A model generated the notes under the pieces. It had not been told where the DNA came from and did no database searches. It saw only the letters and a list, made by a program, of their open reading frames with translations. A DNA stretch of 42,365 nucleotides from Nocardia abscessus NBRC 100374 (lineage in GTDB: Bacteria > Actinomycetota > Actinomycetes > Mycobacteriales > Mycobacteriaceae): positions 1-42,365 of the forward strand of contig NZ_BAFP01000263.1 in NCBI RefSeq assembly GCF_000308455.1, written 5' to 3'. Shown here piece after piece: positions 23,805 to 32,504 of this stretch. Position numbers and translations under genes: made by a program. Position 1 is the stretch's first letter. The number at the start of each line of letters is the position of its first letter.

Positions 23805-25429
23805 CCGCTACTACCGCGGCCGGCTCGCAGCCGGTGAACGTCGCCGCGCCGGGGCGGGCGGCGGGCCGGCTGATCCGGCGCCAGACGCGGCGCGGGGCAG
23901 CGATCGTCGCGCTCACCGCCACCGGTCTGTCGGCTCTCGTCGCGGCCCAGTACCGCACCACCTTCGCCGACAGCATGGACTCCGATGCCCTGCGCGCGTT
24001 GGCCGAGAACCCCGCCGTGCGCATTCTGTTCGGCGCTCCGCTCGCCCTCGACGATCCCGGAGGGTTCACCGTCTGGCGCACCGGCACCCCCGTCCTGGTG
24101 CTGTGCGGTGTGTGGGCGCTGCTGACCGCCACCCGACTCACCCGCGGAGAGGAGGACGCCGGGCACTGGGATTTGCTGCTCGGCGGCAGGCTGCGCCGGA
24201 TGGACCTGCTCGCGCGGTGTTCGGCCACGCTGTGGCTGGCCGCCACCGTCATCGCACTCGGGATCGGAACCGGGCTGGTCGTGACCGGCACCGACCCCGC
24301 CGGAGCGGCCCTGCACGCGGCCTCGGTGTTCGGCACCACGGCGGCCTTCGCGGGCGTGGGATTGCTTGCCGCCCAATTGTTGCCGTCGCGCGCAGCGGCC
24401 ACCGGGCTCGCCTCGGCCGTGCTCGGAGTGTGGCTGCTGCTGCGGATGCTCGCCGACGGTGTCGCCGCGCTCGCCTGGACCGCGTGGCTGACCCCCTTCG
24501 GCCTCGCCGCCCGTAGCGCACCGTATGCGGACAACAGGGTCGAACCGTTGCTCGTCCTGCTGGTGTTCGCCATCGTGCCAGCCGTGTGCGCGCTCGTCGC
24601 CGCCGCCGGACGCGACCTCGGCGGCGCCGTGATCACCCTGGCCGACACCCGGGCACCCCGGACCCGACTGCTCGGATCGGTGGCCGGTTTCGCTGTGCGG
24701 CGCGCTCTCGCACCCACCATGGGGTGGGCGGTAGGGATCGCCGCCTACTTCCTGCTGATCGGCGCCTTGATCTCCTCGATCCTCGAATTCTTTGAGAAGA
24801 ATCCACGTTTCGCCGAGCTCGCGGCGACGGCAGGTTTCGCTGGACTCGGATCGGCTTCCGGGTTCGCCGCGGCGCTGCTGGCTCTGCTCGCCATACCGGC
24901 CGGGCTCTACGCCGCCATCCGGATCGCAGTCATGGCCGCCGATGAGAAAGCGCGCCGCTGGACCGCCCTGCACGCTCTGCCGCTGACGCGGTACCGCTCG
25001 GCGGGAACCGAAATCGCCGTGACCGCCGCCGGTCTGGCAGTTCTGCTGCTCACCGCCGCGGTCGCGATGTGGGCCGGTGCGGTGCTCACCGGTGCACCGC
25101 TGGGCCTGGGTGAGGCCCTCGCCGGTGCCGCCAACGTTGCCCCCGTGGCCCTGCTCGCACTCGGCGCCGCGGTCCTGGCACTGGGTTGGTACCCCGACGC
25201 CGTCGGTGTGATCGGGGCGGTGCCCGTTGCCGGAGGGTTCCTCCTCGACGTCCTAGCCCAAAGCGGCGGCGCACCGGCCTGGGTCCGCGAGATCTCCCCG
25301 TTCGCCCACCTCGCCGCCGTACCCGACGCCGCACCCGACTGGGCCGCAAGCGCCACGCTCACCACCATCGCCGCCGCCGCGACGGCGATCGGACTGTACG
25401 GCTACACCCGCCGCGACCTGAGAGGATGA
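23801..25429 (+). CDS. ABC exporter permease, long two-half form
   Basis: A 542-aa membrane protein with about twelve hydrophobic segments, made of two ABC-2-like halves. The first half has GEEDAGHWDLLLGGRLRRMD, the counterpart of the ...GxEExGxxDLLLAxPxxR motif; the second half has MAADEKARRWTALHALPLTR in the equivalent place. The fused layout is that of exporters such as the antibiotic-resistance TnrB2/PrmC-like permeases of actinomycetes, and would allow a single chain to form the whole channel. The start codon overlaps the ATPase stop by 4 bp (ATGA). It probably exports a hydrophobic natural product or drug; the substrate is unknown. Confidence 0.88.
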   Translation: MTATTAAGSQPVNVAAPGRAAGRLIRRQTRRGAAIVALTATGLSALVAAQYRTTFADSMDSDALRALAENPAVRILFGAPLALDDPGGFTVWRTGTPVLVLCGVWALLTATRLTRGEEDAGHWDLLLGGRLRRMDLLARCSATLWLAATVIALGIGTGLVVTGTDPAGAALHAASVFGTTAAFAGVGLLAAQLLPSRAAATGLASAVLGVWLLLRMLADGVAALAWTAWLTPFGLAARSAPYADNRVEPLLVLLVFAIVPAVCALVAAAGRDLGGAVITLADTRAPRTRLLGSVAGFAVRRALAPTMGWAVGIAAYFLLIGALISSILEFFEKNPRFAELAATAGFAGLGSASGFAAALLALLAIPAGLYAAIRIAVMAADEKARRWTALHALPLTRYRSAGTEIAVTAAGLAVLLLTAAVAMWAGAVLTGAPLGLGEALAGAANVAPVALLALGAAVLALGWYPDAVGVIGAVPVAGGFLLDVLAQSGGAPAWVREISPFAHLAAVPDAAPDWAASATLTTIAAAATAIGLYGYTRRDLRG

Positions 25430-25669
25430 CCCCTCACCGCGACGGGCTCTTCCCACGGTCCAGCAGGTGCAGGGAAGGGGTCGTTGTCGCCCGAACTGCC
25501 AGCCGGCAGCGCTGCCTCGCGGCGGGTCCGCGCTAGTGCGGATCGTGCTGGTATGTCAGTGCCTTGGGGGCGTACGGAAGCCGTCGGCTGGTTGTCGCGG
25601 GCTCACCCGGCGCCCCGCATCCACCGGAGCCTGTCGTCTCGACGCGGCGTCTGCCGGTTGCCTCGGCGC

Positions 25670-26053
25670 TCAGGGGATGAGTCGGGCTCCGAATGGGTTG
25701 TCCAGCGCGATCTTCCAGCTGCTGTCGGGCTGTCGGCGCAGGGTGGCCACCGACAGTCCGCTCTGGGCGACCGGTGTGCCGTCCGGGGCGGTGCCGGCCA
25801 TGGTCCACGGCGCGATGTGCACGGCGGTGTCACCGGCGATCATCACCTCGTGCCCGTTGCCGTAGCGGAATTCGGGTGTCAGCGCGGCGAACGCGGCGAA
25901 ACCTTCGCGCAACTGCCGTTCACCCCGTACCGGGGCGCCCGGTTCGAACGCCACGACCGCATCGTGGACGTAGTAGGACAACACGGCGTCGATGTCGCCG
26001 CTCTCCAGGGCCGCGGTCATCGCCGCCACCGTGTCGATCACGTTCTGTTCCAT
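25670..26053 (-). CDS. SnoaL-like nuclear transport factor 2-fold protein
   Basis: A 127-aa protein of the SnoaL-like/NTF2 superfamily. It begins with an amphipathic helix (MEQNVIDTVAAMTAALESGD) and continues IDAVLSYYVHDAVVAFEPGA, then a beta-sheet region with GDTAVHIAPWTMAGTAPDGT and SGLSVATLRRQPDSSWKIAL. The last segment, a strand pair ending in W-K-I-A-x-DNP, is the usual pattern of this family (…DGxWKIxxDNPFG). Members act as small-molecule isomerases or hydrolases, or are simple ligand-binding proteins. ATG 26053 with GAGGAAA upstream is the start; the longer frame adds an unlikely leader. It is divergent from an HxlR regulator, which probably controls it. Confidence 0.82.
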   Translation of the reverse strand: MEQNVIDTVAAMTAALESGDIDAVLSYYVHDAVVAFEPGAPVRGERQLREGFAAFAALTPEFRYGNGHEVMIAGDTAVHIAPWTMAGTAPDGTPVAQSGLSVATLRRQPDSSWKIALDNPFGARLIP

Positions 26054-26173
26054 CGGGTTTCCTCGTTTGTGCCTGCTCGGTGCCGCCGGGTGCATCGAGG
26101 GTGTGCTCGTTCGGGACGGCCCGAATCTACCTCAATATTTCGATAATGCAAACGTTTCGGCTACGCTGGGCGA

Positions 26174-26599
26174 ATGAAGCGCTCGGCCGGCAAATCGACC
26201 TGCCCGATGAACATGTTCCTCGAGGTCTTCGGTGACCCGTGGACCTTGCTGGTGCTGCGGGACATGCTGCTGGTCGGCAAACGCCGCACCACACAGTTCC
26301 TCGACTCCGCCGAAGCCATCTCCACCAGCGTGCTGGCCGATCGGCTCAAACGACTCGAGGCCGCCGGCATGGTGCGCCGCGTCGGTACCGGAGACCGCAA
26401 CCAGGTCCACTACGTTCCGACCGGCAAAGCGGTCGACACACTGCCGGTCCTGTTCGAAATGGCGTTGTGGAGCATGGATCACGAACCGGCGGCCGCGCCC
26501 CTGCAGCGGGTGATCACGCGGATCCGCGAGGACCCCATCGACTACATGGCCGAGATCCGCGCTGAGGTGGAACGCGAGAACATCGACCTACGGCCGTGA
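26174..26599 (+). CDS. HxlR-family transcriptional regulator
   Basis: A 141-aa winged-helix regulator. The HxlR hallmark is present: CPMNMFLEVFGDPWTLLVLR near residues 10-29, then RTTQFLDSAEAISTSVLADR, with LKRLEAAGMVRR as the recognition region and QVHYVPTGKAVDTLPVL in the wing/dimer helix. Cys10 lies at the position of the conserved, redox-reactive cysteine of many HxlR proteins. It is divergent from the SnoaL-like gene; the 120-bp gap contains AAACGTTT at 26150-26157 and GATAAT at 26142-26147, a possible operator and -10. The start at ATG 26174 has no clear ribosome binding site, so the message may be leaderless or nearly so. Confidence 0.85.
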   Translation: MKRSAGKSTCPMNMFLEVFGDPWTLLVLRDMLLVGKRRTTQFLDSAEAISTSVLADRLKRLEAAGMVRRVGTGDRNQVHYVPTGKAVDTLPVLFEMALWSMDHEPAAAPLQRVITRIREDPIDYMAEIRAEVERENIDLRP

Positions 26600-26828
26600 G
26601 CCGGCCCATTCGGTTCGACGACGACCTCATGCGGGTCAGCCGCGAAGACGGCAACCGCGGCACCGGGCTGTTCGGTGCGACACGGCCGCAAGTGGTTGCG
26701 GAAGGGGTCGACAAGGCAGGCCCGGTAATACACTTCGACACCGCATCCTGCTCGCATAGCCTGGGCACCACCGAAAGTGAGCCAGAGCCAAGGTCGACAG
26801 CCCCGTAACGCATGGTTGTCGTGGTTCG

Positions 26829-29243
26829 TCAGGCGTCGTGGATTATCGAGCCGGAGAACTGCATGGTGATCGAGGTGGCGTTTGTCAGGTCGATTGTTGA
26901 CGGGTCGATCATGATGTTCCATCCGGCGAATGGGGTCGGTTCGAAGTAGGCGTAGCTCACTTCGTGGTCGAGAGCGCCGTCGACTTCGACGTAGCCGTAG
27001 GTGCCGTCGTCGAAGGTCCAGTCGGGCGGTCCGTTTTTCTTGGGAGACAGCCGGTATTCGAAGTCGAGGTCCAGCGGTTTGGAGGTGAACTGGTAGGTAT
27101 TTCGCCGGTAGCGGTCGAGGTAGTTGCCCTGGGTGCTGATCTGCAGGTTGACCGAGGCGCCGTTGCGCGGTGTCCCGTTTTCCACCCATACGCGCACGCG
27201 GGTGAGCCGGACACGGCCGAAACCGGCGAACTCGTCGGTGTCCAGTGGTACCACGAAGCGGGCGGTCCCTGATTTCTTGAATTGGGCGAGGACGTCGGGG
27301 GCGTTTGTGCTGTCGATGGTGTATCTCTTGTCGGCCAGGATCTGCGGCGGCGGTGAGAAGTGTTCCAGGGCCGTCGCGGAGTCCATGGTGATGCTGGTCA
27401 GGTTCGTCAGCCCGGTATCGAGTTCGCCGACGTTGTCGAGGATGCGTGGGCGCACTACCGAGGGTGCCAGTGCCCAGTAGAAGTACGACGCGCGGTAGCC
27501 CTGCAGGGCGGTGAACAGCGAGCTCTTGGTGTCGAGGTAGCGCAGGTACAGCTGCTGCATCAGCGCTGCCAGGGGGGCCTCGCCCCGGACCAGGGAATCC
27601 ACGTACTGCTGCAGCTGCTGCTGTTCCTGCTCGGCCAGCTGTTTCTGCAGGCTGACCGCGGCGTACTGCTGACCGGCCGCCACCGCCGCCACTTGAGCGG
27701 CGGCCAATTCCTGCCCGTGGATGGCGACGGCGTCGACGGCGAGTTCGAGCTCGCGCGCGTAGCGGATGCCTTTCTCGACCGGGTCGGCGAGCATGGCGTC
27801 GGTGTTCTGCTGGTAGATCCGCCACTGGTAGGTCGCGGTGAGATCCGCTCCACCGGTGTCGAGGTTCATGTCCCTGAGCTTGGCGGCGTATTCCTCAGCG
27901 TCGTGAAAGTTCTCGACGGCGTCGACGATCTCCTTCGACAGGTCGTAGACCTTTTTCAGTGCCTCCGCGATCTTTTTGAGCTCGTCCATGCAGTCTTTGA
28001 GCCTCTTGGCCAGTGTCGCGACTTCGCTGCCGGCTTCGGCGGCGGCTTCGACCGCCTCCGCTCCCTTGATCGCGCTGCCCGCGGCGGCGGCGCCTACGGC
28101 GGGGTCACCGACGAACATGGCGCCGATCCCGACGCCGAAGGTGATGACCGCGGTGCTGAGGTCGATGATCGCCTTGAGGATCTGTTGGCGCTTCCATTCG
28201 GGCACGCCGATCTCCTCGAAGTCGATCTGGGTCTCCTCGGCAGTGTCCTGGGCTGCCGTCAGCCGTTGCTGTGCGGCGGTGACCGCGGCGCTGGCGTTGT
28301 CGAAGTTGTTTTTCGCCTGGTCCAGTAGTTGGGTGGTGTACTGCGTCTCGTAGGTCTTGTTCGCCAGCAGGTTCTTGGCGAGCTGGATGAAGTTGTCGGT
28401 GACGACCTTCTGGGTGCTGAGGGCCTGATAGTCGCCCTCGTACTGCTTGGCTTCGGCGACGAAGGCCTTCGCGAGCTCGGTGTAGACCTGCCGACTCAGA
28501 TACGGGACGAACACCGTGCCATCGGATTCGGCGTTCATCTGCGCAGTGAGCAGCGTCAGCAGCGAGGAGCTGCGCAGCAGCACGCCCAAGAACTCGGCGT
28601 TGTAGCCCGACCAGTTCTTCAGCCAGGTCAGCTGGCGCAGCGCCAGTTCCGGATGAGTGTCGTAGAGCAGTGAGGCGAACAGGAACTCCGTGCGCAGCGC
28701 CTGTTGGAAGTAGTCCGGGGCAGACAGGGCCGCGACCCCGTGGGCCCGGTCCAGAGGGCTTTGGACCGGACCACTGCCCTCGACATACTTGATCAGCACA
28801 CCGCCGGACGGCGGTGGGGCGTCGATGACGGGTAGAGCGATCGTCTGCTGAGAGCCGAGCACGGCCTGACCCTGGACGCTGCCTGCCAGCTCGTCGCAGA
28901 AAAGCACGAACCGGGCACCGTGGTCGTTTCGGTAGTCGAGGGTCACGGTGAACGGCTCGTCGCTCTGCATCCGTCGCGTCTGGATCCACAGAACAGTTTC
29001 CTGGAGCTGCCACGAGATTCCGGCGGGTACGTTCACGACGTCGGCTACCAGCGTCACCAGCACAGGATCGAAACCCGAGTTGTGCAACGCGGTCTGTACC
29101 TCGCCCAGGTCGAGGTACATGGCCCGGAACACCGCGTGGGTGGCGTCGATCACGGTGGCCGAGGCGCAGGGCACGTTGCCCTGTTGTTCGATGTCACCGT
29201 AGAGGGTGCGCCAATCGTAGGACTGCGCCGCAACGACATTCAT
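26829..29243 (-). CDS. Large putative pore-forming toxin component with a Tc-toxin-like C-terminus
   Basis: An 804-aa protein, third gene of the cassette. N-terminal region about 1-170 is predicted beta-rich. Residues about 175-345 are long helices (for example QVYTELAKAFVAEAKQYEGD, then Ala/Gln-rich coil to about 345). A strongly hydrophobic stretch at about 359-398 (DLSTAVITFGVGIGAMFVGD, then AVGAAAAGSAIKGA) follows, and a second helical region with coiled-coil character covers about 405-590. Such helix-hydrophobic hairpin-helix order is that of alpha-pore-forming toxins. The last ~175 residues end PFAGWNIMIDPS-TIDLTNATSITMQFSG. This parallels the C-terminal PFEG..W.L..P...DF.TI.DV.L...YTA pattern of Tc-toxin TcA subunits. 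There is no signal peptide. It begins 9 bp after its upstream neighbour, so it is co-transcribed. No enzymatic motif is seen. Identification is by architecture, not by a search. Confidence 0.6.
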   Translation of the reverse strand: MNVVAAQSYDWRTLYGDIEQQGNVPCASATVIDATHAVFRAMYLDLGEVQTALHNSGFDPVLVTLVADVVNVPAGISWQLQETVLWIQTRRMQSDEPFTVTLDYRNDHGARFVLFCDELAGSVQGQAVLGSQQTIALPVIDAPPPSGGVLIKYVEGSGPVQSPLDRAHGVAALSAPDYFQQALRTEFLFASLLYDTHPELALRQLTWLKNWSGYNAEFLGVLLRSSSLLTLLTAQMNAESDGTVFVPYLSRQVYTELAKAFVAEAKQYEGDYQALSTQKVVTDNFIQLAKNLLANKTYETQYTTQLLDQAKNNFDNASAAVTAAQQRLTAAQDTAEETQIDFEEIGVPEWKRQQILKAIIDLSTAVITFGVGIGAMFVGDPAVGAAAAGSAIKGAEAVEAAAEAGSEVATLAKRLKDCMDELKKIAEALKKVYDLSKEIVDAVENFHDAEEYAAKLRDMNLDTGGADLTATYQWRIYQQNTDAMLADPVEKGIRYARELELAVDAVAIHGQELAAAQVAAVAAGQQYAAVSLQKQLAEQEQQQLQQYVDSLVRGEAPLAALMQQLYLRYLDTKSSLFTALQGYRASYFYWALAPSVVRPRILDNVGELDTGLTNLTSITMDSATALEHFSPPPQILADKRYTIDSTNAPDVLAQFKKSGTARFVVPLDTDEFAGFGRVRLTRVRVWVENGTPRNGASVNLQISTQGNYLDRYRRNTYQFTSKPLDLDFEYRLSPKKNGPPDWTFDDGTYGYVEVDGALDHEVSYAYFEPTPFAGWNIMIDPSTIDLTNATSITMQFSGSIIHDA

Positions 29244-29252
29244 GGCGCGGTC

Positions 29253-30434
29253 CTACACGCCTGCCAGGACACGGTTCGGCGTGACGAGGGTCTCCAGCCG
29301 CCATGCCTCCACCGTCCACTGGTCCAAACTGTTGCGCTGCTGCTCGGTGACGTAGGCATTGATGCGATAGCTGTCGGCCTCGTTGGCCACGGCGGCCCAC
29401 TTACGGATGGCCGCGTCGACGCCCATATCCATGATGATCGGCGGGACCTGCTCGATGTTCGTGTCGATCATCGTCCGGATCGTCTCGAGGTCGTCGGAGA
29501 TGGCCCCCCACACCCCTTCGATCTTCTGGATTACCGGGAGCACCGCGGTGAGGTCCTGCCCGATCGTGGTGGAGCTGTCCTTAGCGGATTCGACGGCGTG
29601 CATCAAGTTCGCGTAGGCGGCGTACTTGGCTTCCAGCGAATTGATCAGTTCCTTGGCGGCGTTGATCCTGTGCAGGGCCTCGACGGCGCGACTGCCGTAG
29701 ACGCCGGCCACGACTGATGCGGCGATGAAGCCGGGCAGTCCCAGCCACGCGTACGTCGGCGTTGTCGCGGCCACCACGACATCGTGGTTGTACTCGTCGT
29801 TCGCCGCCTTCAGCACGGCCTTCGCATCGGCGATCTGCTTCGTGACATCAGCGACATCCTTGCTGGCCTTGCCGTACTTCTCGTTGTAGTACGCGACGAG
29901 GCCACCGTCACCGCCAGTCCCCACCATCGTCGTCTTGTCCGTTTCGGTGTCCTTCGCGAACTGATGGATTTGTGCGGTGACTGCGGTCGCTTTCTGCACC
30001 CTCGTGTCGGCGTCTTTCTTCAACACGTCCAGAATCGCTTTGAGCTTGTCTTTCGCCTGCTGGTCGTTCGGGTTGTCCGTCAGTTTTTGCGCCAGGTCCT
30101 TGATGGGCGGGTAATAGATGGGCGCTTTGTTCGAACCGTAGTCGTTGATGTCGCTGGCCAGGCTGATCGTGGCGGGATAGATCGTCTCGCGCCAGGTCGT
30201 GACGTGCTTGTTGATCTCCTGGTAGGCGTCGATCAGCTTGGTGAAGTCCGACAGGTCGCTGGGCGCGCCCGAACCCAAGTTGTTCCGGAACTGGGTCTCC
30301 GTTGTCGGGAGGACGAGGGCTTCCTGGACGTAGGCCTGGATTCGGATCCACTCGGCACGGCTCAAGGTAAACGCCGGACCGCCCTGCTCGCCCGGTTCCG
30401 CCAGTTCCCGGGGCCCGATATTCAACTCGGTCAT
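29253..30434 (-). CDS. ClyA/XaxA-like alpha-pore-forming toxin subunit, paralogue 2
   Basis: A 393-aa, almost entirely helical protein, second gene of the cassette. Long helices (about 25-215) lead into a hydrophobic segment at about 217-248 (VVVAATTPTYAWLGLPGFIA, then ASVVAGVYG), followed by further helices to about 350. This layout, without a signal peptide, matches the ClyA/Cry6Aa/XaxA (alpha-xenorhabdolysin A) kind of alpha-helical pore-forming toxin. It is about 70% identical by hand count to the upstream gene product, with near-identical blocks such as YYPPIKDLAQ, LTDNPNDQQAK, LKAANDEYNHDVVVA and VPPIIMD. ATG 30434 has AAGGAGA 7-8 nt upstream. It lies 34 bp after paralogue 1 and 9 bp before the 804-aa gene. 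No XaxB-like partner is nearby. Confidence 0.7.
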   Translation of the reverse strand: MTELNIGPRELAEPGEQGGPAFTLSRAEWIRIQAYVQEALVLPTTETQFRNNLGSGAPSDLSDFTKLIDAYQEINKHVTTWRETIYPATISLASDINDYGSNKAPIYYPPIKDLAQKLTDNPNDQQAKDKLKAILDVLKKDADTRVQKATAVTAQIHQFAKDTETDKTTMVGTGGDGGLVAYYNEKYGKASKDVADVTKQIADAKAVLKAANDEYNHDVVVAATTPTYAWLGLPGFIAASVVAGVYGSRAVEALHRINAAKELINSLEAKYAAYANLMHAVESAKDSSTTIGQDLTAVLPVIQKIEGVWGAISDDLETIRTMIDTNIEQVPPIIMDMGVDAAIRKWAAVANEADSYRINAYVTEQQRNSLDQWTVEAWRLETLVTPNRVLAGV

Positions 30435-30468
30435 CGGAGAATCTCCTTCCAGATGGATGCAATGACAG

Positions 30469-31653
30469 TCACCGGACGGCGCCTGTAAGGACGCGGTTCG
30501 GCGTAATGAGGGTCGCCAGCCGCCATCTCTCCACGGTCCACTGCTCCGAACCGTAGGACTGCTCGCTGACGTGAGCGTTCCTGAGGAAGTTGTCGGCCTC
30601 CTTGGCCACCGCGGCCCACTTGGCGATGGCCGCGTCGACACCCAGGTCCATGATGATCGGCGGGACCTGCGCGATGTTGTTGTCGATCAAGTCCAGGATG
30701 TACCCGAGGTCGTCGAACAAAGCACCCCAGACGCCCTCGACCTTCTGGAGCACGGGGAGCACCGTTGTGATGTCCTGCGTGATCGTCGAGGAGCTCTGTT
30801 TCGCGGATCGAGCGGCGTTCATCAGATTCGCGTCGGCGGCCAACTCGGCTTCCAGCTTGTTGATTAGCGCCTTGGCGGCATTCACTCGCTTCAGCGCCTC
30901 GACAGCGCGAGCGCCGTATTCACCGGCCACGACTGCTCCGGCGATGAACCCCGGTAGGCCCAGCCACCCGTAGGCCGGCGTTGTCGAAGCCACCACCACA
31001 TCGTGGTTGTACTCGTCGTTCGCCGCCTTCAGCACAGCCTTCTCATCGGCGATCTTCTTCGTGACGTCGGCGACGGCCTGGCTTGCTTCGCCGTATTTCT
31101 TGTTGTAATACGCGACCAGGCCACCGTTGCCGTCCGTCCCCGTCAACGTCGTTTTGTCGGTCTCGATGTCGTACGCGAACTGGAAGGTCGTTGCCGAGAC
31201 CAAGCGCGCCCACTGCACCTGTCTGTCGGCCTCACTTCTCACCGTCTTGAGAATCGACTTCAAGTCATTCTTCGCCTGCTGATCGTTCGGATTGTCCGTC
31301 AGCCGTTGCGCCAGGTCCTTGATGGGCGGGTAGTAGACCGGGACCTTGTCCCTGCTGTACTGGAGGATGTTGCTGGCCAGGCTGATCGTCTTGGGATAGA
31401 TCGAGTCACGCCAATTCTTGCCGTCATCATTGATCAGCCGATAGACATTGATCAGCTTGGTGAAGTCGGACAGGTCACTGGGCGCGCCCGGGCCCAAGGA
31501 GTTCCGGAACTCGGTCTGGGTCGTCGGCAGAACGAGCGCATCCTGGACGAAGACCTGGATCTTGATCCACTCAGCCCGGCTGAGCAGGAAACCCGGCCCG
31601 CCCTGCTCGCCGGGCTCGGACAACTCTCGGGGGCCGATATCCAAGCGAGTCAT
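30469..31653 (-). CDS. ClyA/XaxA-like alpha-pore-forming toxin subunit, paralogue 1
   Basis: A 394-aa helical protein, first gene of the cassette. It shares the whole layout of its neighbour: a conserved N-terminus IGPRELSEPGEQGGP, long helices with the NPNDQQAK block near 121-128, a hydrophobic segment at about 217-246 (ASTTPAYGWLGLPGFIAGAV) and a helical C-terminal part with VPPIIMDLGVDAAIAKW. Differences from paralogue 2 cluster in residues 71-100 and 131-160, which may mark partner or receptor contact. ATG 31653 follows a perfect AAGGAGGT Shine-Dalgarno, the strongest in the cassette. No secretion signal is present, as in XaxA and ClyA. The start is unambiguous since the upstream in-frame ATG at 31692 lies before the ribosome binding site. 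Function is inferred from fold-level resemblance. Confidence 0.7.
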   Translation of the reverse strand: MTRLDIGPRELSEPGEQGGPGFLLSRAEWIKIQVFVQDALVLPTTQTEFRNSLGPGAPSDLSDFTKLINVYRLINDDGKNWRDSIYPKTISLASNILQYSRDKVPVYYPPIKDLAQRLTDNPNDQQAKNDLKSILKTVRSEADRQVQWARLVSATTFQFAYDIETDKTTLTGTDGNGGLVAYYNKKYGEASQAVADVTKKIADEKAVLKAANDEYNHDVVVASTTPAYGWLGLPGFIAGAVVAGEYGARAVEALKRVNAAKALINKLEAELAADANLMNAARSAKQSSSTITQDITTVLPVLQKVEGVWGALFDDLGYILDLIDNNIAQVPPIIMDLGVDAAIAKWAAVAKEADNFLRNAHVSEQSYGSEQWTVERWRLATLITPNRVLTGAVR

Positions 31654-31880
31654 CAGGGACCTCCTTATTGTCGGAAACCGACCGGATCGCACCGGCGAAG
31701 CGCTGTCGCGCTGGGGGCCTCAGTCGCACTGCTGCGGGTGCGCCGGTACGCGAATGTCTGTCTGCCGATTCGCCCCGTGCCATGTGCTGAAGGAGAATTG
31801 TTGGATTTGCGTTACTTCGTATCCGGTCGAATTTCTCGCTGGATGTCTCCGCACCCCTGAATCTCTGATTGCGGATGAGT
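31654..31880. other. Upstream region of the toxin cassette
   Basis: This 227-bp stretch must hold the cassette promoter, but I see no clear -35/-10 pair or repeat. It begins the lower-GC zone that continues to about 32050. Confidence 0.35.
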
Positions 31881-32147
31881 TCAGTATGCGTCGAAACTGC
31901 ACATATTTCGCATGATCAGTACTAACAAATCAGCTACCGTTCCGCGGTCCGAACTTGCTTCGATACCCAACTCGCGGTCTACTCTGCGGAAACTTTCGCA
32001 TAATTCGTTTCTTTCACCGACAAGATTGACGAAACCTATCCCTGTGCGGATGCCGAGATGCTTCCCCCAGCAGGTTTCATGCCCTAAGGCGTGCGGATGC
32101 AAGTGCAGATGCACCACCAACGGGCAGCGCATGCGGCGGCTAATCAT
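31881..32147 (-). CDS. Possible small hypothetical gene in a low-GC stretch
   Basis: An 88-codon frame ends LLVLIMRNMCSFDAY, preceded by FVNLVGERNELCESFRRVDR and ELGIEASSDRGTVAD. Its second half uses TTA, AGA, GTA and AAT codons, unlike the strongly G/C-ending neighbours, which suggests recent transfer if it is coding. It is on the same strand as, and 227 bp upstream of, the toxin cassette. I recognise no domain, and the first 25 residues look non-native, so the true start may be internal or the gene may be a remnant. Confidence 0.3.
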   Translation of the reverse strand: MISRRMRCPLVVHLHLHPHALGHETCWGKHLGIRTGIGFVNLVGERNELCESFRRVDRELGIEASSDRGTVADLLVLIMRNMCSFDAY

Positions 32148-32504
32148 CAGCGGTGTGCCGCCGAGGCCGACAGCCCGTTCGATCGCCCCGCACCGTCATG
32201 GCGGGGGCCGCGGCGCGCTGGATGAAGCCGCAGCTGGCGGGAATCGTCGGGTATCGAAAGTTCGTCGGTGCGTTGCGGCATCCGAGCCTCGCCCGCGCTG
32301 TCCGGCCTGATCGGTGAGCTGCCCTGTATCGAGCCAGCGGAGTCGACGCCGGGTTGGCTGCAACGGCAGCCCCACGCGGTGCTGCAGGCGCTCGCCACCA
32401 CCGCGCGGAGCTGACCCCCGGACTCTACGGATGGATTGCCACACCGCGGCACGGCCGACTCGTGCGGGCGCTATTAGTGCAGGCGGGGTCCCCTGCCTGC
32501 ACGC
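32148..32504. other. Probable decayed sequence before the integrase relic
   Basis: No frame here is convincing for its full length, although pieces with biased composition are present. It may be the frameshifted N-terminal part of the integrase-like gene that becomes readable after 32505. Confidence 0.35.

Noticed and set aside
26542..27825. Minus-strand frame of 427 codons inside the 804-aa toxin gene region
   Set aside because: It overlaps the 804-aa gene in a different frame, and its product is Arg/Pro-rich with no repeat or helix pattern.
31912..32310. Plus-strand frame of 132 codons upstream of the toxin genes
   Set aside because: It has no ribosome binding site or domain, and its late part is antisense-like. 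The opposite frame at 31881-32147 is slightly more protein-like, although still uncertain.
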